From assembly GCF_016917755.1 (NCBI RefSeq), contig NZ_CP070326.1, positions 8,494,001-8,558,000 of the forward strand: a stretch of 64,000 nucleotides of DNA, given 5' to 3'. Position numbers and translations under genes: made by a program. Below are positions 8,158 to 16,915 of the stretch, piece after piece. A model generated the notes under the pieces. The model made no database searches. It was not told the DNA's origin and saw only the letters and a list, made by a program, of their open reading frames with translations. The stretch's first letter is position 1. Each line of letters opens with the position of its first letter. The DNA is from Streptomyces noursei. GTDB lineage: Bacteria > Actinomycetota > Actinomycetes > Streptomycetales > Streptomycetaceae.

Positions 8158-10242
8158 TCAGCCGTCTTGGCCCCGGACGCGGGCGATCAGTAGCGCGACG
8201 TCGTCGTGGTCGTTGCCGTGCCGCAGTTCCCCCAGGAGGCGGTCGCAGAGCTCCTCCAGCGGCCGCTCGGGCTCGGCGAGCAGCCCGAGGAGCAGGTCCA
8301 GGCGGGCGTCGATGGGCTGGTCACGGGTCTCGATCAGCCCGTCGGTGTAGAGCACCAGTTGATCGCCGGCGCGCAGCGGCACGGTGGTCTGCTCGAAGGT
8401 CACACCACCGACGCCGAGCGGGGCGCCGGTGGGCAGGTCCAGGAGTTCCGGCGGTCGGCCGGGGCGCACCACGACGGGCGGCAGGTGTCCCGCGACGGCG
8501 ATCCGGCACTCCTCCCGCTGCGGGTCGTGGACGGCGTAGAGGCAGGTCGCGAACGCCGGGTCGAGGCCGCCGGCGATGTGGTCGAGGTGGTGCAGCACCT
8601 CGGCGGGGGCGAGGTCGAGGTCGGCCAGCGCGCGGGTGGTGGTGCGCAACTGCCCCATGGTGGCCGCCGCGTTGATGCCGCTGCCCATGACGTCGCCGAC
8701 CACCAGCGCGGTCTTGTCCTCGGCGACCGGGATGACATCGAACCAGTCGCCGCCCACCTCGCTGGCCGCCTGCGCGGGCTGGTAGCGGTAGGCGATGTCC
8801 ATCGTGATGGGCTTCGGCGGCCGGTGGTTCATCAGGTGCCGCTGGAGGGTGAGCGCGGTGCGGCGCTCGCTCTGGTAGGAGCGGGCGTTGTCGATGCAGA
8901 CCGCCGCCCTGGCGGCCAGTTCGACGGCGAGCACCGCGTCGTCCTCGTCGAAGGGGACCGGATTGTCCGTGCGGTAGAGCGACAGCGCGCCCAGCACCTC
9001 GCCGCGGGCGATCAGCGGCACCGCCAGATAGGAGTGCAGCCCGGCCTCCCGCAGCAGCTCGGCGCCCCGTTGGTCGGCAGCGATGTGCCGACGGTCCGCC
9101 GGGCCCACCTCGGTGACCAGCACCGGCCGGGCCTCGGTGACGCAGCGGGTGATCAGCCGCTCGGTCTCGTAGGCGGCCAGCTGCCCGGTGGGGTCGGCGG
9201 CCCCCATGGCGGGCGTCTCGCCGGCCGCGGCGGTCGCCAGCGCCCGGAAGCGGGCCAGCCCGCCGCGGTCGCGCGCGGCGGGGCGGCGGCCGTCCAGGAC
9301 GGCGTCGAGGACGTCCACGGCGGCCAGGTCGGCGAGCTCGGGCACGATGACGTCGGCCAGCTCCTGGGCCGTCTGGCCGACGTCGAGGGTGGTGCCGACG
9401 GTCGCCGAGGCGTCCGCGATGACCGCCAGGCGCCGGCGGGCGCGGGCCGCCTCGGTCGCGGCCCGGTGCTGGTCGGTGACGTCCACGACGGAGGTCGCCA
9501 CGCCCAGCACCCGCCCGTTGGCGTCCTCCAGTCGGTAGTACGAGACCGACCACGCCTGGTCGGCGTCGGGGTGGGTGGCGGTGGGGCCGACGGAGAACTC
9601 GTCCAGCAGCGGCCGGCCGGTGGCCAGCACCTCGCGCATCCGCTCCTCGATCGCGTCGGTGTCCAGGAAGGACAACGCGTCCCGCACGTGCCGTCCGATG
9701 TGCCGCTCGGCAGGCAGGTCGTTGATCCGTTCCAGCGCCGGGTTGACCATGACGAACCGCAGGTCGGTGTCGAGCACCGCGAGCCCGATCGGCGACTGGG
9801 CCACCAGCCGCACCGACAGCGCCAGGTCCCGCTCCACCTCGCGCAGCACGGCCTGGTCGGTGGCGATGCCCAGGGCGTAGGAGGCGCCGTGCTCATCCTG
9901 GAGCCGCATGTTGCGGAACTCGACCAGCCGGGTACTGCCGTCCTTGTGCCGGACGGGGAAGACCCCGGCCCAGCTCTCCCCGCCGGACATCACCTCCGCG
10001 AACAGCCGCAGGACCAGTTCCACGTGCTCGGGGTGGACCAGCAGCCGGGCGGCGGACCGGCCGAGCGCCTCCTCGGCGCGCCATCCGAAGAGCTCCTCCG
10101 CCTGCGGGCTCCACAGCGTGATCCGCCCCTTGGCGTCCAGCATGACGGCGGCCACGCCCAGGACGTCCAGCAGCCCGCCGGGGTGCGACGGCCCGGCCCC
10201 GGCCTGGGCAGCACTCTCCGGGAACGCGTCGGTCGCACCCAT
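8158..10242 (-). CDS. Cytoplasmic PAS-PAS-GAF-SpoIIE phosphatase
   Basis: A soluble 694-aa signalling phosphatase. ATG 10242 (MGATDAFPES) is chosen over ATG 10296 because GGAAGGAG lies about 9 bp upstream of it. Domains in order are PAS (about 25-140, ITLWSPQAEELFGWRAEEALG), a second PAS (about 150-265), GAF (about 290-450) and SpoIIE/PP2C (about 470-690). The phosphatase domain shows GGDWFDVIPV, VVGDVMGSG and LVLYTDGLIE with the metal-binding Asp residues. It lacks the HATPase of its neighbour at 2943. Such enzymes dephosphorylate anti-anti-sigma factors; the input signal is unknown. It diverges from the acyl-CoA synthetase gene. Confidence 0.9.
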   Translation of the reverse strand: MGATDAFPESAAQAGAGPSHPGGLLDVLGVAAVMLDAKGRITLWSPQAEELFGWRAEEALGRSAARLLVHPEHVELVLRLFAEVMSGGESWAGVFPVRHKDGSTRLVEFRNMRLQDEHGASYALGIATDQAVLREVERDLALSVRLVAQSPIGLAVLDTDLRFVMVNPALERINDLPAERHIGRHVRDALSFLDTDAIEERMREVLATGRPLLDEFSVGPTATHPDADQAWSVSYYRLEDANGRVLGVATSVVDVTDQHRAATEAARARRRLAVIADASATVGTTLDVGQTAQELADVIVPELADLAAVDVLDAVLDGRRPAARDRGGLARFRALATAAAGETPAMGAADPTGQLAAYETERLITRCVTEARPVLVTEVGPADRRHIAADQRGAELLREAGLHSYLAVPLIARGEVLGALSLYRTDNPVPFDEDDAVLAVELAARAAVCIDNARSYQSERRTALTLQRHLMNHRPPKPITMDIAYRYQPAQAASEVGGDWFDVIPVAEDKTALVVGDVMGSGINAAATMGQLRTTTRALADLDLAPAEVLHHLDHIAGGLDPAFATCLYAVHDPQREECRIAVAGHLPPVVVRPGRPPELLDLPTGAPLGVGGVTFEQTTVPLRAGDQLVLYTDGLIETRDQPIDARLDLLLGLLAEPERPLEELCDRLLGELRHGNDHDDVALLIARVRGQDG

Positions 10243-10610
10243 CCAGGCACTCCTTCCGCCGGTCTGCGAGACCGACAGCCGTGGCGCTCCGTGCACGGAC
10301 TGGTCGTGCCGTGCTGCCGCTGCCCTCCATCATCTCTCGACACCGGACGGACCCGCAGGCAGAGCAGGGCCCACCAGGGTTGAGGGTCGTACCGGAGGGA
10401 GCATTATGTGCCGCCGTCCCCCACCCGGGCGACCGGGTTGACGATATTGATCCACTGCGCGGTGGCCGGACAACGCCCGCGCGGGAGCACCCGACTTGGA
10501 GATGTCGATCTCTTGGGACTACCCTGACATTAGTTGCTGGAGGCAACCAATAATCGTTTTCGCACCCCGGCGTACCCCTATACGTCGCCGGGGCCAGGAG
10601 GAAGCCCTCA
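10243..10610. other. Divergent promoter region
   Basis: 368 bp with no gene, between the SpoIIE phosphatase and the acyl-CoA synthetase. It contains a short inverted repeat GTTGC-TGGAG-GCAAC (10533-10547) followed by an AT-rich CAATAAT about 65 bp before the synthetase start. The latter could be a -10 region, with the inverted repeat as an operator. Confidence 0.45.
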
Positions 10611-12155
10611 ATGCCCATATCCGACCAGCCGTTCCGCACATACGTGGAGGAGAACCTCGATGCGCTTAACCGCGACCCCGGCCACGAGGCCCTGGTCCAC
10701 CAGGGTCGCCGGGTCACCGCCGGCGAGTTCCGCGCACTGGTCCTGCGAATGGCCCGCGCCCTGCGCGAGCGCGGCGTCCAGCGCGGCACCACCGTCACCC
10801 TGCTGAGCGGCAACCTCCCGGAGACCGTCGCCGCCCGCTACGCCGCCAACCTCGTCGGCGCCCGGGTCAACCACCTCTACAACAAGCTCTCCGCCGACTC
10901 CCAGGCCGCGATCGTCCGCGACGTCGAGACCCGCGCCCTGATCGTCGATCCGCGACTGGCCGAACGGGCTGCGGAACTGGTCGAGTTGGCGCCCGTCCCG
11001 GACGTCCTGGTGCTGGGCCCGGCCAAGCTGGGCACCGACCTGCTGGAGCTGGCGGCCGGCCACAGCGACGAGCCGTTCGTCACCGACGCCCGGCCCGACG
11101 ACATCTGCACCATCCGCCACACCGGCGGCACCACCGGCCACCCCAAGGGCATCTGCACCAGCTTCGAGCAGGTGCGGTGGTTCACCGGGGCGCTCCCGGA
11201 GTTCGAGGACGTGGTGCACCGGCAGTTGGTCTGCACCACCCTCGCGCACGCAGCCGGCTACATGGCCGACGGCGTCCTGCGCTCCGGCGGCACCGTAGTC
11301 CTGCTCGACGACTTCGACGCCGAGGAGGCGCTCGCCACCATCGAGCGGGAGCGGATCACCGCCCTGTTCCTGCTGCCGCCGCTGCTGTATCAGCTGATGG
11401 ACCACCCCGACCGGCCGCACACCGACACCTCCAGCCTGCGCATGGTCGCCTACGGCGGCTGCCAGGCGTCGCCGGCCCGACTGGCCGACGCGGTACGGGC
11501 GTTCGGCCCGGTGCTGGTGCAGGGCTACGGCCAGAACGAGGCCGGCGGCATCAGCGTGCTCACCCAGGAGGACCACGACCCCGAGCGCCCCGACCGACTG
11601 CGCTCGGCCGGCAAGGTGCTGCCCGACGTCGAGGTGGCGGTCCGGGACGAGTCCGGGCGCGATCTGCCGCCCGGCGAGCACGGTGAGATCTGCGTCCGCT
11701 CCAGCATGATCATGCAGGGGTACTGGAAGCAGCCCGAACTGACCGCGGAGGTGCTGCGGGACGGCTGGCTGCACACCGGCGACGTCGGATTCGTCGACGA
11801 AGAGGGCTACTTGACCATCGTCGACCGGCTCAAGGACATGATCGTCGTGGTCGGCGGCCATGTGTACACCACCGAGCTGGAGGACCTGCTGAACTCGCAC
11901 CCGCAGGTACTCCAGAGCGCCGTCTACGGCGTCCGCGACGCGGACCGGATGGAGCGGGTGCACGCGACGGTGGTGCGGACCCCCGGCGGCGACGTCGACG
12001 CGGAGCAGCTGCGCGCGATGGTGCGCGAGGTCCGCGGCCCGATGTACGAGCCGGCCCGGATCACCTTCGCCGAGGCGCTGCCGCTGACCGACGCGGGCAA
12101 GCCGGACAAGAAGGAACTCCGGCGCCGCGCCGAGGAGTCGGGCGCCGCGGCCTGA
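10611..12155 (+). CDS. Acyl-CoA synthetase / fatty acid-CoA ligase (ANL superfamily)
   Basis: A 514-aa adenylate-forming enzyme of full family length. The ATP-binding P-loop-like motif reads RHTGGTTGHPKG (about residues 166-177), the A5 motif is VLVQGYGQNEAGG, and the hinge region HTGDVGFVDEEGYLTIVDRLKD holds the conserved Asp and Arg. The C-terminal catalytic Lys lies in LPLTDAGKPDKKEL. The reaction would be carboxylate + ATP + CoA to acyl-CoA via an acyl-adenylate. The substrate is probably a fatty acid but is not certain. A strong AGGAGGAAG precedes ATG 10611. It stands alone, convergent with a secreted-protein gene across a strong terminator. Confidence 0.88.
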   Translation: MPISDQPFRTYVEENLDALNRDPGHEALVHQGRRVTAGEFRALVLRMARALRERGVQRGTTVTLLSGNLPETVAARYAANLVGARVNHLYNKLSADSQAAIVRDVETRALIVDPRLAERAAELVELAPVPDVLVLGPAKLGTDLLELAAGHSDEPFVTDARPDDICTIRHTGGTTGHPKGICTSFEQVRWFTGALPEFEDVVHRQLVCTTLAHAAGYMADGVLRSGGTVVLLDDFDAEEALATIERERITALFLLPPLLYQLMDHPDRPHTDTSSLRMVAYGGCQASPARLADAVRAFGPVLVQGYGQNEAGGISVLTQEDHDPERPDRLRSAGKVLPDVEVAVRDESGRDLPPGEHGEICVRSSMIMQGYWKQPELTAEVLRDGWLHTGDVGFVDEEGYLTIVDRLKDMIVVVGGHVYTTELEDLLNSHPQVLQSAVYGVRDADRMERVHATVVRTPGGDVDAEQLRAMVREVRGPMYEPARITFAEALPLTDAGKPDKKELRRRAEESGAAA

Positions 12156-12192
12156 TCGCATCGACCGGTCCCGGGACGCCGGACCGGTGAGA

Positions 12193-12227
12193 GCGGGCCG
12201 CCGCAGCACGCGTCTGCGGCGGCCCGC
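12193..12227. terminator. Bidirectional hairpin terminator
   Basis: A perfect 14-bp stem (GCGGGCCGCCGCAG with CTGCGGCGGCCCGC) and 7-nt loop lie 38 bp after the acyl-CoA synthetase stop and 14 bp before the stop of the convergent secreted-protein gene. Confidence 0.8.
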
Positions 12228-12240
12228 CGGCTGCTCACGG

Positions 12241-12576
12241 TCAGAACCACCAACCCAACAGGCCACGGAGAATGCGTCCGATGAGCCCGATATCGTGGAA
12301 CTCGCAGCCTTCCCGCTCATAGTGACCGCGGCCGTGGTGACCCTCACGGCCCTCGTGACCGGATCGCCCCTCCTCGCCGAACTTTCCGAAGCCGACGAAG
12401 TCGCAGTCATCGTCCCGGTGGTGACGGTGATTGCGACCGTGATGACCACGGCCGTGATCCCCGCTCACCGCGACGGTCTGACCCTGAGGGGCGGCCTGGG
12501 CCATACCGACCGTCGGGACGACCGTCGCAGCGGTGAGCACCGCGACGGCCAGGGAACGCCCTATGAACTTACGCAT
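12241..12576 (-). CDS. Secreted His/Asp/Gly-rich small protein
   Basis: ATG 12576 (MRKFIGRSLAVAVLTAATVV) is supported by CAGGAG 6-7 bp upstream and gives 111 aa with a Sec signal peptide cleaved near AQA-AP (about residue 29). The mature part is dominated by His, Arg, Asp and Gly (GRGHHGRNHRHHRDDD) with two Cys residues in the short motifs DCDF and GCEF. The composition suggests metal binding, but no domain is recognised. Two Cys in a secreted protein of this size could form one disulphide. An 18-bp perfect palindrome sits about 40 bp upstream of the start. Confidence 0.7.
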   Translation of the reverse strand: MRKFIGRSLAVAVLTAATVVPTVGMAQAAPQGQTVAVSGDHGRGHHGRNHRHHRDDDCDFVGFGKFGEEGRSGHEGREGHHGRGHYEREGCEFHDIGLIGRILRGLLGWWF

Positions 12577-12615
12577 GCGCTGCTCCTGATTTGGCAGGAA
12601 ATCGGACAAGGTGAT

Positions 12616-12633
12616 CGGTACCGCGCGGTACCG
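12616..12633. promoter_or_regulatory. Perfect 18-bp palindrome upstream of the secreted His-rich protein
   Basis: CGGTACCGCGCGGTACCG is self-complementary and lies 40-57 bp before the ATG at 12576, in a typical operator position. The regulator is unknown. Confidence 0.4.
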
Positions 12634-12756
12634 AGTTCCTCGCAGGCGCAGCGGACGGCCACTCCAACAGCCCGCGGATTGCGGCCGAACGGGTATCGCC
12701 GGGACGACCGGGCCCGGGCGGGCACCGCGCGGCCGTGCGTTCCGCGGCCGGTCGGA

Positions 12757-13770
12757 TCAGTGCTTGCGGGCCCGGCTGGGCTGGACCCTGGCGGGCTCGC
12801 CGGGCATCTTCGGGTGGTCCGGCGGATAGGGCAGGTCGCCCAGCCCCTCGTCGGCGGCGTGCCGGTCGGCGAGCTCCAGCAGGCCCTCCAGGCCGAAGGC
12901 GAACTCGGCCATGTCCGCGTGGACATCGCCGAGTTCGGCGAACCGGGGCGGGACGGTGCGCAGGTCGAAGTCCTCCGGCTCGACGGCGGACAGCTCCTCC
13001 CAGCGCAGCGGGGTGGAGACCGTCGCCCGGGGCCGGGCGCGCAGCGAATAGGGCGAGGCGATGGTGCGGTCGCGGGCCATCTGGTTGTAGTCGACGAACA
13101 CCTTCTCGCCGCGCTCCTCCTTCCACCAGGCGGAGGTCACCAGCGTGGGCAGCCGCCGCTCCAGCGTCCGTGCCACGGCGATCGCGGCCCTTCTGACCTC
13201 GGTGAACGTCCAGTGCGGGCGGATCGGTACATAGACGTGCACCCCGCGGCCGCCGGAGGTCTTCGGCCAGCCGCGCAGCCCGTGCTCGGTCAGCAGCGCG
13301 CGCAGCTCGTGGGCGACGGTGACGGCGTCGGCGAAGCCGGTGCCGGGCTGCGGGTCGAGGTCGATGCGCAGCTCGTCGGGGTGCTCGGTGTCCGCCCGGC
13401 GGACCGGCCAGGGGTGGAAGGTCAGGCACCCCAGGTTGGCCGCCCAGACCACGGCGGCGGGTTCGGTCGGGCACATCTCGTCCGCGAACCTCCCACTGGG
13501 GAAGGTGATGCGGGCGGTCGGCAGCCAGTCCGGCAGCCCCTTGGGCGCCCGCTTCTGGTAGAAGAAATCGCCCTCGACGCCGTCGGGGAACCGCTGCATC
13601 GTCGTCGGCCGGTCCCGCAGGCCGCGCAGCACCCCGTCCGCCACGGACAGGTAGTACCGGGCGACGTCCAACTTGGTGAATCCGCGCGCCGGGTAGTACG
13701 TCTTGTCCGGGTTCGACACGCGCACCGCACGCCCCGCGACGTCCAGTTCCACAGCTCGGGCTCCGGCCAT
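12757..13770 (-). CDS. LigD-type NHEJ DNA polymerase (primase-polymerase domain protein)
   Basis: A 337-aa stand-alone polymerase of the LigD PolDom (archaeo-eukaryotic primase) family. The start VSNPDKTYYPARGFTKLDVARYY is the family N-terminus. The catalytic metal-binding Asp pair is in DELRIDLDPQPG (about residues 135-146). The nucleotide-binding TSGGRGVHVYVPI and DYNQMARDRTIASPYS are conserved. In mycobacteria and streptomycetes such polymerases fill and extend ends during Ku-dependent end joining. It diverges from a LigC-type ligase 104 bp away, forming a repair pair. No ku gene is visible in this window. Confidence 0.92.
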   Translation of the reverse strand: MAGARAVELDVAGRAVRVSNPDKTYYPARGFTKLDVARYYLSVADGVLRGLRDRPTTMQRFPDGVEGDFFYQKRAPKGLPDWLPTARITFPSGRFADEMCPTEPAAVVWAANLGCLTFHPWPVRRADTEHPDELRIDLDPQPGTGFADAVTVAHELRALLTEHGLRGWPKTSGGRGVHVYVPIRPHWTFTEVRRAAIAVARTLERRLPTLVTSAWWKEERGEKVFVDYNQMARDRTIASPYSLRARPRATVSTPLRWEELSAVEPEDFDLRTVPPRFAELGDVHADMAEFAFGLEGLLELADRHAADEGLGDLPYPPDHPKMPGEPARVQPSRARKH

Positions 13771-13874
13771 GCCTCCACGCTAGGGGCCGCCGGGGGACCC
13801 CGCGCGGTGGGCGGCCCGGCGGGGCGGCCGGTCCCGGCGGGCGGGAACGGGCGCCGGCCCGCAGGATCGAGGGC

Positions 13875-14936
13875 ATGGACCTGCCCGTGATGCCCCCGGT
13901 CTCCCCCATGCTCGCCAAGGCGGTGGCGAAGATCCCCGCCGGCATGCAGTACGAGGCCAAGTGGGACGGCTTCCGCGTCATCGTGTTCCGGGACGGCGAC
14001 GAGGTCGAGATCGCCAGCCGCACCACCAAGTCGCTCAGCCGCTACTTCCCCGAGGTGCTGGCCGCGGCACGGGCCGAACTCCCGCCGCGCTGCGTGCTGG
14101 ACGGTGAGATCGTCATCGCGCACGACGGCCGGCTGCACTTCGAGGAACTGCTGGAGCGCATCCACCCGGCCGATTCCCGGGTGCGGACGCTGGCCGCCCG
14201 CACGCCCGCCTCGCTGGTCGCCTTCGACCTGCTGGCGCTGGACTCCGCTTCGCTGCTGGACGAACCGCAGACGGCCCGCCGGGAAGCCCTGGTCGAAGCG
14301 GTGCGGCCGGCCCGGGCGCCGGTACACCTCGCGCCCGCCACCACCGACCGGGAGCTGGCGCAGCGGTGGTTCGCGCAGTTCGAGGGGGCAGGGCTGGACG
14401 GGGTGATCGCCAAACCGCCGGACCTGCCGTACCGGCCGGGCGAGCGGGTGATGTACAAGGTCAAGCACGCCCGGACCGCCGACTGCGTGGTCGCGGGGTA
14501 CCGGCTGCACAAGAGCGGGCCGGTCGTCGGCTCGCTGCTGCTCGGACTGCACGACGACGCCGGGCACCTCCAGCACGTCGGGGTGTGCGCGTCGTTCCCC
14601 ATGGCCCGGCGGCGCGCCCTGGTCGAGGAGCTGGCGCCGCTGCGGATGGACGACGCCACCGGGCACCCCTGGGGCGCGTGGGCCGACGAGGCGGCGCACG
14701 CCGGCCGCCGGATGCCGGGCGGGCCGAGCCGCTGGAGCGGCGGCAAGGACCTGTCGTGGGTGCCGCTGCGCCCGGAGCGGGTGTGCGAGGTGGGCTACGA
14801 CCACATGGAGGGCAGCCGGTTCCGGCACACCGCGCAGTTCCGCCACTGGCGTCCCGACCGTACGCCGGAGAGCTGCACCTACGCGCAGTTGGAGGAGCCG
14901 GTCGGCTACGACCTGGGCGAGCTGCTCGGCGACTGA
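13875..14936 (+). CDS. ligC: ATP-dependent DNA ligase, LigC type
   Basis: A 353-aa ligase of the size of actinobacterial LigC. The adenylated Lys is K29 in motif I (EAKWDGFR), followed by motif III (VLDGEIVI), motif IV (GLDGVIAKP) and motif V (MYKVKHARTADC). The OB-fold domain occupies roughly residues 205-350. It would seal nicks using ATP and works as the back-up or NHEJ ligase in actinobacteria. GAGG lies just upstream of ATG 13875. The divergent NHEJ polymerase supports a joint role in double-strand-break repair. The symbol is by family resemblance. Confidence 0.9.
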   Translation: MDLPVMPPVSPMLAKAVAKIPAGMQYEAKWDGFRVIVFRDGDEVEIASRTTKSLSRYFPEVLAAARAELPPRCVLDGEIVIAHDGRLHFEELLERIHPADSRVRTLAARTPASLVAFDLLALDSASLLDEPQTARREALVEAVRPARAPVHLAPATTDRELAQRWFAQFEGAGLDGVIAKPPDLPYRPGERVMYKVKHARTADCVVAGYRLHKSGPVVGSLLLGLHDDAGHLQHVGVCASFPMARRRALVEELAPLRMDDATGHPWGAWADEAAHAGRRMPGGPSRWSGGKDLSWVPLRPERVCEVGYDHMEGSRFRHTAQFRHWRPDRTPESCTYAQLEEPVGYDLGELLGD

Positions 14937-14952
14937 CCCGGCGGGCGGCCGG

Positions 14953-15939
14953 TCAGCGCTCCGGCGGCCAGCGGCGCCGGCTCTCCCCCGGTGCCAGCCG
15001 GTCCACCACCTCGGCGAGTTCCTGACACACCTGCTCGATCTTCCGGCGGATGGTGTTCTGCTCGGTGACGATCGCCGAGAGCAGTAGCGCGGTGAGTGCG
15101 GCGGAGGCGTTGAACGCCTGGAGGTTGACCATCGACTCCAGCAGGCTCCGCCCGGTGAACGGGCCGTACCGGCCGGTCGCCGCGCTGATCGCGAAGACCG
15201 ACATCAGCAGGACGCAGGGCGCCGCCCCGATCAGTTGGAACCGCAGCGCCGCCCACACGATCACCGGGAAGACCAGGAACAGCACGGACAGCGAGGTCCG
15301 GGTGACCACCAGCGAGACCACCACCGCGGTCACCAGCAGCGCCGCCGCCTCGCCCCACCGGTACAGGGGGACGTCGCGGAACGGCCGGACCGTCCGAAAG
15401 GCCAGCACCAGCGGGGTGATCACCAGGACGCCCATCGCGTCGCCCACCCACCAGGACGCCCAGGTCCGCCAGAAGTCCCCGGCGGGCAGTGCCCCGGTGA
15501 GCACCTGGGTGCCGCTGCCCAGCGTCGCGCTGATCACCATCGCGGCGAAGGCGCCGAGGGAGACCAGGGCGACGCCGTCGCGCAGCCGGTCCAGTTCGGT
15601 GTGGAAGCCGACCCGCCGCAGCATCAGGCAGGCGCAGACCGGGGCGAGGGTGTTGCCCGCCACCACGCCGAAGCCGGCCAGGTCCGGCCGGGTGAGCGTG
15701 GAGATGACCAGGAAGGTGCCGACCGCGATGCCCGGCCACATCCGCAGGCCCAGCAGGAGCAGACAGCTCAGGGCGATGCCGGTGGGCGGCCACAGCGGGG
15801 TGACCACGGCGCCCGCGATCACCACCTGCTCCAGCAGGCCGATCTTCGCGGCCCCGTAGTAGACGGCGGCGAGCACGAGGTTGCCCAGGGCGGCCGGAGC
15901 CAGCCGACGGATTTCCCCGGTGCGCACCACATCTGCCAT
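14953..15939 (-). CDS. MASE1 domain membrane protein
   Basis: ATG 15939 (MADVVRTGEI) gives 328 aa; a GTG at 15975 is also possible, and neither start has a clear ribosome binding site. About 8-9 transmembrane helices carry the MASE1 signature AAVYYGAAKIGLLEQ and VTPLWPPTGIALSCLLLLG. MASE1 is a membrane sensor domain usually fused to kinase, cyclase or SpoIIE output modules. Here the protein ends in a short cytoplasmic helical tail (IRRKIEQVCQELAEVVDRL) without an output domain. A SpoIIE phosphatase gene lies immediately upstream in the same direction (stop 54 bp before this ATG), suggesting the two act as a split receptor. It converges on ligC. Confidence 0.8.
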   Translation of the reverse strand: MADVVRTGEIRRLAPAALGNLVLAAVYYGAAKIGLLEQVVIAGAVVTPLWPPTGIALSCLLLLGLRMWPGIAVGTFLVISTLTRPDLAGFGVVAGNTLAPVCACLMLRRVGFHTELDRLRDGVALVSLGAFAAMVISATLGSGTQVLTGALPAGDFWRTWASWWVGDAMGVLVITPLVLAFRTVRPFRDVPLYRWGEAAALLVTAVVVSLVVTRTSLSVLFLVFPVIVWAALRFQLIGAAPCVLLMSVFAISAATGRYGPFTGRSLLESMVNLQAFNASAALTALLLSAIVTEQNTIRRKIEQVCQELAEVVDRLAPGESRRRWPPER

Positions 15940-15993
15940 CAGACAATGCCGGCGGGCGGCCGCCGGACGCGACACGCGCTGCCGGTCCGGGCT

Positions 15994-16827
15994 TCACCCG
16001 GCCCCGCGCCGCCCCGCGTCGTGGCACAACACGATCACCGCGGCGTCGTCGGTGTGGCCGGTCAGCTCGGCGACGCACATCACCGCGCCGGCGACCTCGG
16101 CCGGGTCGTCGCCGGCCTTGGCGCTGACCAGCCGGGCCACCTCCGCCAGCCCGGCCTCGATGGGGAACGACGGCCCCTCGATCACCCCGTCGGTGAGCAG
16201 CACGAACGCACCCGCCGCGGTGAGCCGCCGGCGGGTGACCGGATACCGCTGACCGGGCAGCACGCCGAGCGGGATGCCGCCGGGGTCCTCGGCGACGCCC
16301 CATCGTCGGTCGGTGGTGGCCCAGACGCCGGGGACGTGTCCGGCGCGGGCGCTGGTCAGCTCCCAGGACAGCGGGTCGAACCGGACGAAGGTGCAGGTCG
16401 CGAAGAGCTCGCAGTCGATGGACAGGAGCAGGTCGTTGGCTCGGCTGAGGACTTCGCCGGGGTCGGCGGCGTGCGCGGCGACGGCCCGCAGTCCGATCCG
16501 GATCTGCCCCATGAACGCGGCCGCCTCCACGTCATGGCCCTGGACGTCGCCGACGGAGAAGGCCAGCGACCCGTCGGGCAGGGGGAATCCGTCGTACCAG
16601 TCGCCCCCGATGGCGAGGCCGTGCCGGGCGGGGGCGTAGGTGGCGGCGGTGCGCAGACCGGGCAGCTCCGGAAGGGCGGCCGGCAGCATCTCGCGCTGCA
16701 GCACCTCGGCCAGCTCCACTCTGGCCCGCTGGAGCTCCGCGCCTTCCCGCGCCTGGGCGGTCAGCCGCCCGAGCGTGGTGAGCAGATCGTCGGCGCTCGC
16801 CGCCCGCGGGGGACGACGCCGAAGCAT
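15994..16827 (-). CDS. SpoIIE/PP2C family serine phosphatase
   Basis: A 277-aa soluble phosphatase of the RsbU/SpoIIE type. A short N-terminal coiled segment (about 15-48, LTAQAREGAELQRARVELAE) leads into the catalytic domain with GGDWYDGFPLPDG, FSVGDVQGHD, GHVPGVWA and LLTDGVIEG, carrying the metal-binding Asp residues. It has no PAS or GAF sensor of its own, so it likely depends on a partner. The MASE1 gene directly downstream, probably co-transcribed, is the obvious candidate. The target would be a phosphorylated anti-anti-sigma factor. It is one of three SpoIIE phosphatases in this window. Confidence 0.88.
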   Translation of the reverse strand: MLRRRPPRAASADDLLTTLGRLTAQAREGAELQRARVELAEVLQREMLPAALPELPGLRTAATYAPARHGLAIGGDWYDGFPLPDGSLAFSVGDVQGHDVEAAAFMGQIRIGLRAVAAHAADPGEVLSRANDLLLSIDCELFATCTFVRFDPLSWELTSARAGHVPGVWATTDRRWGVAEDPGGIPLGVLPGQRYPVTRRRLTAAGAFVLLTDGVIEGPSFPIEAGLAEVARLVSAKAGDDPAEVAGAVMCVAELTGHTDDAAVIVLCHDAGRRGAG

Positions 16828-16915
16828 GGCCCCATCATATTTCGGGGGTCCGACATCCGCTTGACGGCCTGAACGGCCGCGGGCGCCCCGGTGGCGGCCC
16901 CGGGGCGCGGCGGGC

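Noticed and set aside
6812..8350. A 512-aa plus-strand frame spanning the APC permease and beyond
   Set aside because: Antisense to the permease; Gly/Asp/His-rich shadow sequence.
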